Shown here piece after piece: positions 27,801 to 40,440 of a DNA stretch of 64,000 bases. Below the pieces are notes generated by a model. It searched no databases. It was not told the DNA's origin and saw only the letters and a list, made by a program, of their open reading frames with translations. Source of the stretch: Paulownia fortunei (taxonomy: Eukaryota > Streptophyta > Magnoliopsida > Lamiales > Paulowniaceae); NCBI GenBank assembly GCA_019321725.1, contig CM033106.1, forward strand, positions 25,284,118 through 25,348,117, given 5' to 3'. The translations under genes were made by a program, and so were the position numbers. Position 1 is the stretch's first letter. Each line of letters begins with the position of its first letter.

Positions 27801-28735
27801 ATTAATACTTATAAATAAATTTTATATAATTTTTAAGTTTCAATTAAATTTTATAAATATTTATTAAAGGAAATATTATTTTTCTAGTATTATATGAAAT
27901 AAGTATAATATATACTAAATGTTTTATTTTTTGTTAAAAAAATTAAAATATTTTAAATTTATTCGTATGTATGTATGTTTAATATACGATACGAATTTTA
28001 ACTCATAAATAACTGAATTGTACGTTCACTGGTAATTGAGAATTTCATGTCATATTAAATCCAATTGTGTATCCAATTGCCTTGCCAATGAAGCTGCAAA
28101 ACAAAGGAAAATCCCAAAGATGCCTGAAGAAAAGGCTTTCATTTCTTAGTTAATTTCTTGATCCCATCTTTGTCCCATTCTCGATTGGTTAGGGTCTCCT
28201 GGCCCTTGACTCATGAAATGAAGATTTGACCTAGGAAGAAAATTGCAGGCATGGGCTTGTATAAATACTAATTATCAGATATTTATAATACTATATGTTC
28301 ACAGGGTGGCGTGGCGTGAGTGTAGTTTTGAAGGTTTTTGGCAGTAACCCTTTGTATTCTTTAAAGATTACTTCTCAAGAAAGTAAGAGAAACTTTAATA
28401 TTTGTTTATGTGACCGCTCATTATCCATGTCCAATTGTGAAATAGAGTTTGAATCAAAGAACCCATTTTTATGCAGCCAACGTCAGTGGCATCTATGCAT
28501 TTCCCAAGAGAAAATTTGTAAGTTCATATATTTCTTGTTAAGGTTTTGAATTTATCAATGTTATGGGTTTTTCTTTACTATTCTTGTAGGGCCATGTTAG
28601 CAAAAGACAGAAGAGTGATACAAGGTGGAAGGTAAAAACATGCTTATTGTCTTAACTTATGGGTATGACAATTTTTTTAGATGGTCAACAACAATGACAA
28701 TCATTTATATGATGAAACCCACTTGATATTGTCAT

Positions 28736-28781
<46 letters not shown>

Positions 28782-29102
28782 GGTTGTAATTATTTGAGAC
28801 CTCCAAGATACCTCCTAAAAGTTAGTCGGTTATGACCAGGAAAGTATTTGCTGATTGGTTTTATGCTGGGGCAGTTATATTGAGACACAAAATAAGCATT
28901 TTTTTTATTTGTATATTATAATACTTGGCAATAAATTGGAGACTGAGTCACTTTGGACGTGTTCCCGTTCTCTGTCTGGTTAGGCATTGTGGTCAACGAT
29001 CATAGAGGGAAATTGTCGAAAGCTTCTTTTCGGTTTTCAAGAAACATAGGTTTGTTCACCAGTTTTAGGATGTCTATAGGAAATATGAATAATTTCTGGA
29101 AA
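24811..29102. other. AT-rich intergenic DNA and upstream region of LRR kinase A
   Basis: No gene is recognised. A frame at 27102-27311 and one at 28295-28549 show no family resemblance. The interval 28080-28640 is less AT-rich and may hold the promoter or leader of kinase A, with a possible 3' splice site (TTCTTGTAGG) near 28585. A (TA)n microsatellite sits at 28744-28778. Confidence 0.45.
28744..28778. repeat. (TA)n microsatellite
   Basis: About 17 uninterrupted TA dinucleotides preceded by CACACACA, in the upstream region of LRR kinase A. Confidence 0.9.
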
Positions 29103-32100
29103 ATGAGTTCTAGATTTCTGGTCTGCCTGTTGCTTGTTTCCACTCGGATTCTGGCTATATTTGCAGTCACATATAGTGATGATCGTAAGTGTTTTTCCAT
29201 GATCACATGTTTCTAATGTTCTATGCAACAATTTTTTATTTTTTATGTTTCCATTTGATGTTCTTAATTAGTTGAAGCAAGCCTAGACATGCATAGTTCT
29301 TAGATTCTGAGAGGTTTAGTAACTAGTTAGTTTGATTATGGTGCTATGTTCCATGAATTTGCTTAGTTTTTTTTTTGAGACTCTATTTGTTTGTCTTTGG
29401 CAACATAGTATTGAGGCCTCAGAAACTTGAACTGGAAAACGATTCAGATGTTGTTGAGAATTTTCTTATTGCAGTTTTCAGGACCAATTTCCGTAGCACC
29501 AGACAAAAGGTTAATTTTGATTGGTTCAATTTCTCCCTGAAAATCAGCTATATGCTCTAATTAAATTTATGTGGCTGTATGCCCTTTGTAAGCATCTATC
29601 TTTATTAGGGCATGCTAGCTACACAGAAAGAAATAATTATCTTAGCATAACAGACATACAGAATCATGCTCATTCTGTGACAGCAGGGTGAAATAAAAAC
29701 TGAAAAAAGTATAATCCAACAGAATCAAAGAATAAGGCATGAAAGAAGAAGGTTGCTGAGGAACAAAAAAGCCTATTCTATTTGAGATACTTGCATATAG
29801 TTTGTTAGATGATTACATTCATGTTTTGTGATTAATCCTATCAAAGGGATCCTCGAACATGACAATGTTCTTCTGTATATGTTTTCATGGAAAATTTTGA
29901 TGATGTATATGGGCATCTCATTTATATCTTCTAGCACTTTGTAATTCTGTATTATATTTTATATTGCATATACATACGTACTCCCATTATGGAATATCAA
30001 AAAACAGCAAAAGAACTGAAAAATGTCTTCAAGATTAGGATACACTTATATCCATATTTAAAGGTGGAATTGGAGCTCATATAGGAACAATGTACTTTAA
30101 GGTATTTTTAAAACTTAATTCGAGTTTGCTTATGGTTCTTGACATTATCTAAATGGAGTTGAACTCGAATGTGGTAGAATATATCTTTGTTGAACAACTG
30201 TAGAATCCACCATTTCATCTCTGTTGCAGTTGCTGCTCTAAATGCTCTCAAATCTAGCTGGAAAAACCTGCCACCAAACTGGGTGGGTGCCGATCCTTGT
30301 GGCAACAATTGGGATGGCGTTAATTGCACCGATACACGTGTGACCTCCTTGTGAGTCGACATTTTAATGCTATGATGTTCCCCAGAGTTTTCTTATTTCC
30401 TTGTTTTTGTGTTTAATATGATCACTTCAATTGCAGAATGTTGGCAGGAATGGGTGTGGCAGGTAGCGAGTTCAGTGACATTTCATCATTGACTGGATTA
30501 CGCTTTTTGTATGTTCCTGTTTCTGTTGTTGGCTTCTAGGTCCTGAGCTACTGTAGTTTCATGTTTCATCAATCATAAGTTATTCTTAACAAGAATCCAT
30601 ATGAACCACAATTTTGATTGCAATTGGTTGGTCTACTAGTAACGCCTTACCAATCGATAAGAGTCAACTGCAGTTTCATAACGGGGTTGCATAATCAATT
30701 GCAGCACAATCCTTTTTATGTGAAATCAAAGGTAGTAGATAGTATTTACCAGTTACGAAATAATCTTTTCAGAAATTCAAGGATTTGGATTCAATCAAAA
30801 GGGCAAAGCTATGGTGTCAACTATTTTTTATGTGTCTTGACACCTTTCTTTTACCAATCTGGTAGTTTCAAGAGAAAAAGAAGAAAGAAGATAAATATTA
30901 TGGATTCTCATTCTTTGCTTGTGATTATGGCCTTAGTTTCAAACAACATTCAACAATATAGTTCATCACTGTCCCTCATTTTCTGTTATATTGCTTATGG
31001 ATGCAGGGATCTTTCCAATAACATTGGTCTTAAAGGGATTCTTCCGCCTTCTATAGGGAACCTGAAGAACCTTTCAATTCTGTAAGGAAGAACTTTATTT
31101 TTTTCTTGTGCTTCCACTGGACAAACATGTCAATCAGAACCAACATTGAAACTACTTCTTTTCAATGCATGTAGAATATTGGTTGGTTGCAGCTTTTTCG
31201 GTCCCATTCCCGATTCAATAGGATCTCTCCAGCAGCTTGTATATATGTAAGGAGCTTGATTGCAGAATACTCCTTTTACTTTGTGCCCAATAGTTCAATG
31301 ATTGTCCAACAAGCTATGCTAGTCAAGCATTTAGCATTAACTTCTGAAGGATTTCAGGCCTGTGGTCCTTAGAGGAGGTTTTTTGGGATTTTTTTAGGCT
31401 TAATTATACTTACATCCCCTTTGAAATAATTAAATTATTAACTCCTTTCCTCCATCATTTATAATTACAAAAACATCCCTGTAAGTTTGCTCCATTAAAA
31501 CACCCCTATATGGAAGTCATGAATTGACCATTTACCCCTAAGTCAATCTCAATTTTTGTTGTTTTGAGGCTTAATCCTATGAAACTCTACCATGGCCATC
31601 CCCCCCCCCCCCCTCTCTATATCTCTATCTAGAGATGGCAATGGACGAATTTAGGGTAGGTTTGAAATTCAAGACGTGCCCCGTCAAGGTTTTTAAGGAC
31701 TTGGACCCGCCCCAGACCCAGACCTTAATCCGATGGGTTGGAACCGTTAGACCCATTTTATAATTTTAAATATATTAAAATATATATTTTTACAAATCAT
31801 ACTCTAGAACTTTTTAAAAAATATAATTTTAAAAAATAATAGGGCAAAATACAACAACAACCCCCTGAACTTGACCGTAGGTCGCATTTACCCTTGAACT
31901 TGCCGATGTAACATTTACCCCATGAACCAAATTTGAATTTAATATTTGGACAAAATTGTCCTTAATAAAATGAATAAAATAAATTTATATAGTTTTTAGT
32001 ATATTTTGAATATTTTATATCTCAATTTTTGATTTTAGGTTCATTAATTAGAAAAAATATTTTAAATTGTTTTTTATAAAAAAAGTAATTAGTAACTTAA

Positions 32101-32590
32101 ATAATTCAAATTTTAAAAGACTATAGTAATAAATGAGTATAATAAATACATAAAAATATTAAACATGAAAATTATTTTGATTATTTGAATTCAAAATAAA
32201 GTGTTACTATATATCTAAATTAATTTTAAACTCTTTTGGATAAAGATGAATAAGCATATCTTTGTATACTTAATTTAGATATATATAAATATAATTTTTT
32301 TAAATTGTTGATAATTTATATTTTCAATATAATGATATATGTAACGTTTTACTATGAAAGGGAAAATAATACACTTTTTTCTTTTTTGGTAATGTTTAAA
32401 TATCTTCAACAATTTTGGCTTGAATAACAAGATTTAGTACCCAAAAGATCACAATAGAACTAATTAGATGTGTTTTTAATTTGTATCATGAATCATATCT
32501 AGTATTCATTAAAAGAGACAATTTACTAATGCTATGTTTGGACCAGAAATTCTGTCCAAGAAAGAAAGGAAAAAAATAAAGAAGTATAAA

Positions 32591-32632
<42 letters not shown>

Positions 32633-35600
32633 ATTGAGTTTACAAAAATATACTTATTCATCTTTATCTAAATTAGTTTAAAATTCATGTAGATTAAATA
32701 ATTAATACTTTATTTTGAGTTCAAATAATCAAAATAATTTTTTTCATGTTTAATATGTATTATGCATTTATTATTCTCAATTATTACTTTAGTTTTTTAA
32801 AATTTGAATTACTTAAGTTACAAATTACTTTTTTTAAAAAAAATATAATATAAAATATTTTTTCTAATTAATGATGAATTTAAAATTAAAAATGGGGTAT
32901 AAATATTCAATATACTAAAAACTATATAAATTCATTTTATTAGGGGCAATTTTGTCTAAATATTAAATTAAAATTTGATTAAGGGGTAAATATTACCTTG
33001 GCAAGTTTAGGGGGTAAATGCGATCTAAGATCAAGTTCAAGCAATGTTATTGTATCTTGCCTAAAAATAATATCATATAAGTACATATATAATAGATTTA
33101 AAATTAAATAAAAACTTAAACGGAATGGATTCGGGGGTGGGAGGTGCGGATTTGAAAAAAAAAAACTAATAGACCCCCAAACCCGTTTATAATTATAAAA
33201 ACTTGCCCCGGGGCAGATTTAGGATGGGTAGGGATTTGGATTAGTCTCATTACCATCCTATTTCCATTTCCCCTTGCACTTCCCTCTGTCTCTCTTGTCC
33301 CCTCCCCCTCAATACCATCCCCGCCTTTTCCTTCTCTTTTCATCACCAACATCGTCCGTCCCCTCTGCTCTCTATATCATCGTGTTCTTCCCTCTCTTTG
33401 CAATCACATTCTCTCTCTTCCCTTTTCTCCCACTCTCTCCTCTCTTCCCCTTAGCTGTATTGTCTCTCTCCTTTCTTTTCTACTCTTCTTTCCCCTCTAC
33501 TACCTAACCTTTCCTCCCGCCACCCACTTTTCCTCTCACTCTTCCTCACTCTCGCTTCTCATTGCTCCCTCTTTCCTCTACTTTTCTCTACTGCCCACCC
33601 CATCTTTTGTTTCTCCATACTGGCCACCCCATTCCTCCAAAATTTCCCATTGACACCCTTAAAAGAGAGGAAAAGTCATGACCCAAAAAAGAAAAAAGAA
33701 TTGAGAGAGAAAATAGAAAGGAAAAGAAAAATGAGAGGAAAGAAAGGAAAACAGAGAGAATTTTTTAATTTGTATAAAATTAAGTCTAATTATTCTTTAA
33801 AATCATCTCTCTTTTGAATTCTTTAATAATCCTACAACACTAGAAAAGTAGTTAAACAAATATTTTTATTTGACAAAGCAAGATGTAGTCTATTATGTAT
33901 TTGTGAGGGCCAAAACAGCCACCAAAAGCTATTTTTGGCTCTAATTATTACATTTATACGCCTCTAAATTTCAAATCTTACCAAGGGTATTAGTCAGCAA
34001 AATATAAGGACAATTTGGCCAGGGCAAATTTTTTCATCCAAACCCCTTGTGGGGGAAAGTTTGGTAAACGTTGTAAACTTAGATGGTTATGAAAAGTGGA
34101 GATGGATAGGAGGAGTTGGTAATTTAGTTATTGCAGAGAGGAAGTAAGTGTAATTAACCTTTTTCCTTTTATTCTTTAGCATATTACTACTAGACAATAC
34201 TCTTCATTTTCCCTTGGTAGTTTATTAGCTAGATTTTGGCGATTTCATAATGAGCAGCTTATCTTTGGGACTGAATATTGCTAACTTTGTCATTTTACAG
34301 ATCTATGAACTCTAATAGCTTTAGTGGGCCAATTCCATCTTCCATTGGCAATTTATCTCAGTTGTCTTGGCTGGATCTCAGTATGAACAAGCTTAATGGC
34401 AACATTCCTGTCTCTAATGAAACTGCACCTGGTCTGGATATGCTACTTCTTGCTAGACACTTGTAAGCCTTCTCTTTTAGAACCATCAAATTGTTCTGGT
34501 TTTCAGTTATTCTTTCAATGTACTTTATCTGACAATTCCCATGAACACTTGTCCATTATTTGCAGCCATTTGTCTAATAATCAGCTTTCGGGGTTGATCC
34601 CTGCTCAACTATTCAGTTCAAACATGAGCCTGATACACGCGTGAGTTTGCACCTGCCTATGCACTGATTGTGTTTCCATCTGTATAAAATCTGATCATTT
34701 GTATACACAAGATATTTTATCATTTGCATTTTTGATTGCTTGAACAATAGAGAGTGATAAAGGATTATGACAATGATCCCAATATAATATTCTGAATGTG
34801 CATATAACCTTTGCAAATTTGTGTTAATTTATACTTATGTACCATCTATATCTTAGATGTCTAACTTGGTTTAAATAGCATCCGATACACTTTCTTTCAC
34901 CTCCCACAGGAAAAGTAACACACGGCCAACCCTGTGTTTGCAAATTGGTTACACTTTGGTTGTCCCGAGAAACCTATGGCTGCTGTATTTGTATTTGTTT
35001 GACCATCAACAGAAATTTTCAAACTTTATGTTGACTAATTTTCACTGTACCAACTCAATATTTCTAAAGGATTATATTCAATAATTTATTTTGAAATCAA
35101 AGTACCAATGTATTTGCATGGTATATTGGATTCTGTTTCTAATGCACCTTCCTTACATAGTCAAACACCCAAAGAGTACACTTTTCATTATTTTTTTTAG
35201 ACCAATTGAAGTTTGTAGTGTTTCTTTTTTGTACCATCCTTGCAGATTGGAAGCCACTGGTTTTTGGGATATGTTTCAGTTCTTAGTGTTTTTTCTTCAC
35301 TGTCAACTAATTCTTATTGTTGGGAAATACTTGAGAAATAAATATATTTGCAAAATTAAATTTGTGCTTGATCCAGGTATTTATATGAGGGTCAGCCACC
35401 TTGGCCTTCATTTAAATCTTGATCTCTCATTAAAAACACAATTTTTTGCTTTAGGATATTTGACAACAACAAACTCACAGGGAATTTACCCTTTTCTCTG
35501 GGATATGTTCAGACATTGGAGGTCATGTGAGTGTCTCTGCACTATTTGCAATTTCATACAATACTTGTTTGCCCTGAACATCTCTATAACTGGTGCTGAA

Positions 35601-38600
35601 TATCTTCTCTTGGATACAGGCGCTTTGATTGGAATTCTCTTGATGGGCCTATCCCTCCAAATCTCAGTAACCTTACAAGTCTAAATGAGCTGTAAGCAGA
35701 CCAAAGCAAAATTTAATTTAGCATATACCTATTCTCTCAGAATCAGAATGTGAAACTGCTTTCTTTAAATTCCTAAAGTTGTTTGTTTGGTGGTTATCCT
35801 CCCCAGGTACTTGTCTAATAATAATTTCAATGGAAATATTCCCAATCTCACAGGCATGAACTTCCTATACTACGTGTAAGTTGGTATCAATTATTCCAAT
35901 CTCTAAATTCACTGCATCTTAGCAGTCCTAATCATCTGTGGAAAGATGGTTCACACATTTATATTTATGAATTTTGGTTCATAAGGAAATTGGTTTTCAA
36001 ATTTACTCATATCATAAATTGTTTAGCTCCTTTTATGTTTTTCTCTGTCTCATCATTCGCATACATATGATGTCATTTGTTAATCTTAGTTGACTGCCTG
36101 ACTAACAACAATTTGCAGGGACATGAGCAATAATAGTTTTAACGCATCAGAAGCTCCGCAATGGTTCTCAAGCCTCCAGTCTTTGACGACATTGTATCTC
36201 TCTCTCTCTCTCTCTCTCTCTCTCATGAAAACAGACATGCACATGTGGTTGTTACTAATTTGGAAGGCTTCTACTTTTCTCCTCTCTATTTTTCTCTTAG
36301 ATTTATCTCATTAGTTATAAGCCATTTGTTTTGCTGAGAATCTCCTCATGTGACCCTTCTCTTTGGGGCTCTGGAACTTGAAATTGTTGGTCATTTGTAT
36401 TTTTAAAGTCTCACTTGAAAGATGTTCTTCTTGTTGTGTGCGCTCAATATATGAATTTTGTTGATGTATGTAGATCCAATTCTTTGTAGTCAATTATTGC
36501 ATAAACCCATTTTTTGTGCTAACTGATAAGTAATTACAGAATAATGGACAATACAACACTTCAAGGACAAATTCCAGTTGACATCTTTGGACTTCCTCAA
36601 TTGGAGACTGTGTAAGCTCATATCTAGGAATTCAGATTCTCTGCTGTATCCCGACATAGATATAATATGTGATTGTTTTCTCCAATTTATGACATAAATC
36701 TCAGCCATAAAGTTTATTTGATCAGGGTGCTCAGCAACAATTATTTGAGTGGAATCTTGGATATTGGCAATAGCTACAGCAGCAACTTGACAGTTGATTT
36801 GCAGAATAATTCCATCACTGACTTTCAGCAAAAAACAGATTACAGCTTGGAGCTAACGTAAGACTATCTTTTAGTTTAATTCTTGCATTTTCAGATTGGC
36901 CGTTAAGTTTAATTGAATATTCCTAGGGATATCACTTTTTTGTTCTTTTCAACCCTTAGTACAACCTCAGCTGATGGAATCTTATGTTTTCTATCTTTGG
37001 CAGACTTGTCGGTAACCCAGTTTGCAATACAAATGGAGCAACAGAAAAATTTTGTTCTATTGAGAAGCGTAGCAATAATCTTTTACCTTCGAATAAATGT
37101 GGGGCAATGTCCTGCAGTGGAAATGAAGCATTGAGTTCTAATTGTCAATGCTCACATCCGTACACTGGAACCCTGCACTTCTTTTCCTTTTCCTTCACAG
37201 ATTTACAAAATTCAACATATTACAGCATCCTTCGTGGGTCTCTGATGTCTGCTTTTCTCTCCAATGGGCTTCCAGTTGATTCAGTTATCCTTAGTAATCC
37301 AACGATCGACATTTATTCTTACCTACAGATCCCATTGCAAATATTTCCTTCTGGCCAAGATTCATTCAATCGAACATCGATTTCTACAATAGGATTCCTA
37401 CTCAACCGCCAACCTTTCCAGATCCAATATTTTGGACCATTCTTCTTCATTGATGAACAATATTGTTGTTTCACAGGTAACCTCCATTATGCTCACAACT
37501 ACAAAAACCTTAGGATTAATTCTAGCTATTTTATGTGTGTTATGATAAAGCATCTTTGTCTGATCTGATCTAAGGGTATTAATTTTAGTAATTACCTTTT
37601 AGGATCCAAAAAGTCATCACATGTTGGCATTATCGTTGGAGTAGCAATTGGTGTTTCGGTTCTTGTGCTCCTGATTCTCTTGGCTGGAATTTATGCTCTT
37701 CGTCAGAGGAAAAAAGCAAAAACAGCTATCGAGAAGAGCAACCCATTTGGTAAGATCAGCTCGACGTAGACAAAGACAATAGAATCTGAGCTAAAAGTAA
37801 ATGCAATATTTATTCATCCTATATCATCATGATGCCAAATGAATGCAGCTTCTTGGGACGCTGAAAAGGAAAGTGGTGCTGTTCCGCAGCTTCAGGGAGC
37901 AAAATGGTTTTCCTTTGAAGATCTGAGGAAATGTACCGACAACTTTTCCGAATCAAATTGCATCGGTTCTGGAGGATATGGAAAGGTTATTCTTAGTGCT
38001 TGTATTTTTCTCATTTGTGAATTAAAATTGGCTTCTTGGTACCCCTAGGATGTGATAGTTGATGCTTGGCCACTATCCCAACAGTAAATTTCAAATTAAA
38101 TATGCTTAGATCTCCAATTCGAACTATTTTTTTCATGTCTTTCGTGGGCAGAAATGTTATTCTGATCTGTGCCTCATTGGGAGTCATTGTGCTTCTGCAA
38201 GTGCGAACTTGTGAAATAGATGTGTTGCCTCCGCTTGCTGCATAAAATAACTTCACGTGTATATTTGAAAATATCAGTGACCATGCTTCTATGCTAATGC
38301 ATTTAATTATAAATCCTCATGTTTCATGATGCGCCGACAGGTTTATAAAGGAACTGTTGCTTCTGCACAAGTAGTTGCTATAAAGCGAGCTCAACAGGGA
38401 TCAATGCAGGGGGCGCTTGAGTTCAAAACAGAGATTGAGCTTTTGTCAAGGATTCATCATAAGAATGTCGTCAGCCTTGTGGGATTCTGTTATGAGCAAG
38501 GAGAACAAATGCTGGTCTACGAGTATATATCTAATGGTACACTTCGAGATTGTCTCTCAGGTAACTACCTGGAATGTCGGCTTAGTTATATTATGAGAAT

Positions 38601-40440
38601 GCTATCTATTACCACATTTTTACAAGATCCACCTCACTCAGCAATGTGCCAAAAGTTCACCATGATAATGAATGGTTTCCGCTTATTATATTATAAGCAC
38701 TTTGTATATCTTGCTTAGGCTCTTTAACCTGAGAAAGACGTAGATTGTCAGATAGGCTTAGTCCTCCAAGAAACTTGGCCCACATTGAATGATATGAAGA
38801 TGAAATATTGCATCACATAGATAGGTCAGAGCCCTAACCCGTGAATTGTGATCCTTGCTGTCCACTGCGCTTGTGATTAGTGTTCAGATAATTTGGCTGG
38901 TGGCCAAATTCTAGGTTAATAACTGAGTACTAACCCATGACAACACCTCTTACATGTTGATTCATTATCATTAATGTTTATATCTGCAGGGAAGTCAGGA
39001 TTCTGGTTGGACTGGAATAAAAGACTGAGAATAGCCCTTGATGCTGCCAGAGGTCTGTCATATTTGCATGAACTTGCTGACCCTCCCATTATACATAGGG
39101 ACGTCAAATCAACCAATATCTTGCTAGACAATAATTTAAACGCGAAAGTTGCTGATTTTGGCCTGTCAAAACTCTTGGGTGATACTGGCAAGGGTTATAT
39201 CACCACGCAAGTCAAAGGGACATTGGTGAGTAAATGATGGTTAAAAACTTGGACTGATAAGTTAAAATGAATGTGGCTCCACTTAATATGTTTCTGGTTT
39301 CCTCTCTGAAGTTCTGTTATGACCTCATTAAAATTGATAAATCATGGATAAAGCACTAAATCATGTTTAATGCTGCACCGTCTAAACTCCCAGTTACAAA
39401 TATAGCCTAAGTGCATATCTGTTTTTCAACCCACCAAATTTGACCAGAGTGGCTATTATTATATGTGCTTATGGGACCATAAGAATATGAGCTCATTAAT
39501 GCTAGCTCATGAAACTAATGAAGTTTTTTATTTAACGAATATGTTTTGTCAATACAGGTATATCCTAGTAAGTATCAGATAATTTGCATGAAACTCTCCC
39601 CTCCCTGCTTTTAATTCTCAACTAGAGCGCAAGGTTGATTGAGTTTTCCAATGTTCCCATCTATGGTGTTTTACCACTAGCTCAGTCCCACCCCAATCAT
39701 GGTCTTCCTTGTTTGATGCCTAAAAAGCAAACTGTTTACTCTATAGCAGTACATTATACCACATTATACATCTGACCTTAAGTTAGATAACACACACTGG
39801 CCTGATAATTGACATTGTGCAGTATGGACTTTGCTAAGATGTATCACTTCAAATTTACTTGAACGAAACCCTTGTTTTATCTAAGACGTACTATTTTTCT
39901 GTGAAACTAATTTTTTTTGGCTATCAAATTCCTATATTTTGACACTAAGATGGTTTGTTGCCACTTCAGGGCTACATGGATCCTGAATATTACATGACCC
40001 AACAGTTAACTGAGAAAAGTGATGTATATAGCTTCGGAGTTGTACTACTAGAGCTGATGACTGCTAGAGCCCCTATACAGCATGGAAAACACATTGTGAG
40101 GTTGGTACAGGAGGCAATGGGAGATACAAAAGAGCCTCAAAATTTCGATCAGATTATTGATCCAACCCTGGTGTCAGGATCAGAACTTGGCGGTCTGGGG
40201 AAGTTCGTGGACATGGCAATGAGCTGCGTCAGAGAAACTGCAGCTGACAGGCCCACGATGGGCGAGGTGGTGAGAGAGATTGAGAACATCATGGAGTTGG
40301 CAACTTTTGACAAGAAAACAGATAGGGGGCTTTCTTCATCTAGCTTTGAGGAAACAACCGACGAGAGTCCTCTCCATTCTAATACCGCGGGGTTTGATGC
40401 GAGCTATGGTTCGTTCCCTTTCCGTGTACAGCGTCAGTGA
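29103..40440 (+). CDS. HPCA1-like: LRR receptor-like kinase A, HPCA1 (LRR VIII-1) group
   Basis: The gene encodes a plasma-membrane receptor kinase related to Arabidopsis HPCA1/CARD1, a sensor of extracellular hydrogen peroxide. Exons: 29103-29184, 30230-30350, 30437-30508, 31007-31081, 31175-31246, 34301-34462, 34566-34640, 35455-35526, 35620-35691, 35807-35875, 36119-36193, 36540-36611, 36726-36857, 37004-37476, 37603-37749, 37849-37985, 38341-38560, 38990-39225, 39970-40440. They join in frame to 944 residues. Order: signal peptide, Trp-Cys cap ([12 protein letters not shown]), LRRs, malectin-like juxtamembrane segment with a cysteine cluster (C416, C421, C431, C433), membrane helix, and kinase with GSGGYGKV, K651, HRD (D747) and DFG (D765). 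It is an RD kinase with all catalytic residues present. The start at 29103 ([10 protein letters not shown]) aligns with gene B and with HPCA1; in-frame Met codons at 29070 and 29085 are alternatives. The C-terminal tail (ending RVQRQ) has diverged from gene B. Intron 5 is 3,054 bp because of nested transposons. Intact reading frame suggests a working gene. Confidence 0.93.
31842..33062. mobile_element. Long-inverted-repeat element, Mutator-like MITE
   Basis: Left arm 31842 to about 32290 and right arm about 32620-33062 are inverted copies of each other over roughly 440 bases. Examples from the left arm whose near-identical partners occur in the right arm: GGGCAAAATACAA, TAGGTCGCATTTACCC, ATTTATATAGTTTTTAGTAT and TTTTGATTATTTGAA. 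The 10-base word AAAAATAATA flanks both ends exactly (31832-31841 and 33063-33072), the size of a Mutator-type target-site duplication, although AT-rich DNA raises the chance of coincidence. The spacer of about 330 bp contains an (AT)n run and no coding frame. Confidence 0.75.
32598..32628. repeat. (AT)n microsatellite
   Basis: About 15 AT dinucleotides inside the spacer of the long-inverted-repeat element, in intron 5 of LRR kinase A. Confidence 0.85.
33259..33610 (+). repeat. Polypyrimidine (CT-rich) tract
   Basis: About 350 bases are almost entirely C and T on the transcribed sense strand of kinase A, in irregular words such as TCTCTCTTCCCTTTTCTCCC. It directly abuts the outer transposon end and lies in intron 5. 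It opens a Ser/Pro/Phe-rich frame that is only a result of composition. Confidence 0.8.
36197..36224 (+). repeat. (TC)n microsatellite at a splice donor
   Basis: About 14 TC units start three bases after the GT of the intron 11 donor of kinase A (donor at 36194). The intron therefore begins GTATCTCTCTC. Confidence 0.9.

Larger units (their letters stand above)
31632..33258. mobile_element. Outer nested element in intron 5 of kinase A
   Basis: The left end (GAGATGGCAATGGA at 31632) and the reverse complement of the right end (GGATGGTAATGAG, ending at 33258) match over about ten bases. Both arms then run into GC-richer segments with GGGT/CCCGCC words. Such ATGGCAATGG-type ends are frequent in small plant DNA transposons. 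Its body is interrupted by a second element at 31842-33062. No target-site duplication was found, so the exact limits are uncertain. Confidence 0.5.

Noticed and set aside
28295..28549. 84-residue plus-strand frame upstream of kinase A
   Set aside because: No family resemblance and no frame-preserving splice link to kinase A exon 1.
28953..29102. Upstream in-frame extension of kinase A (Met at 28953, 29070 or 29085)
   Set aside because: The Met at 29103 aligns exactly with gene B and with the remembered HPCA1 start. The earlier ones are kept only as alternatives.
30618..31085. 155-residue frame spanning intron 3 and exon 4 of kinase A
   Set aside because: Only the last 25 residues, after the acceptor at 31006, are LRR sequence. 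The rest is intron read-through.
33274..33507. Ser/Pro/Phe-rich 77-residue frame
   Set aside because: It is a translation of the CT-rich tract inside intron 5 of kinase A.
35091..35684. 197-residue frame across exons 8 and 9 of kinase A
   Set aside because: It is in the wrong frame for the LRRs and runs through introns. Its hydrophobic look is due to T-rich DNA.
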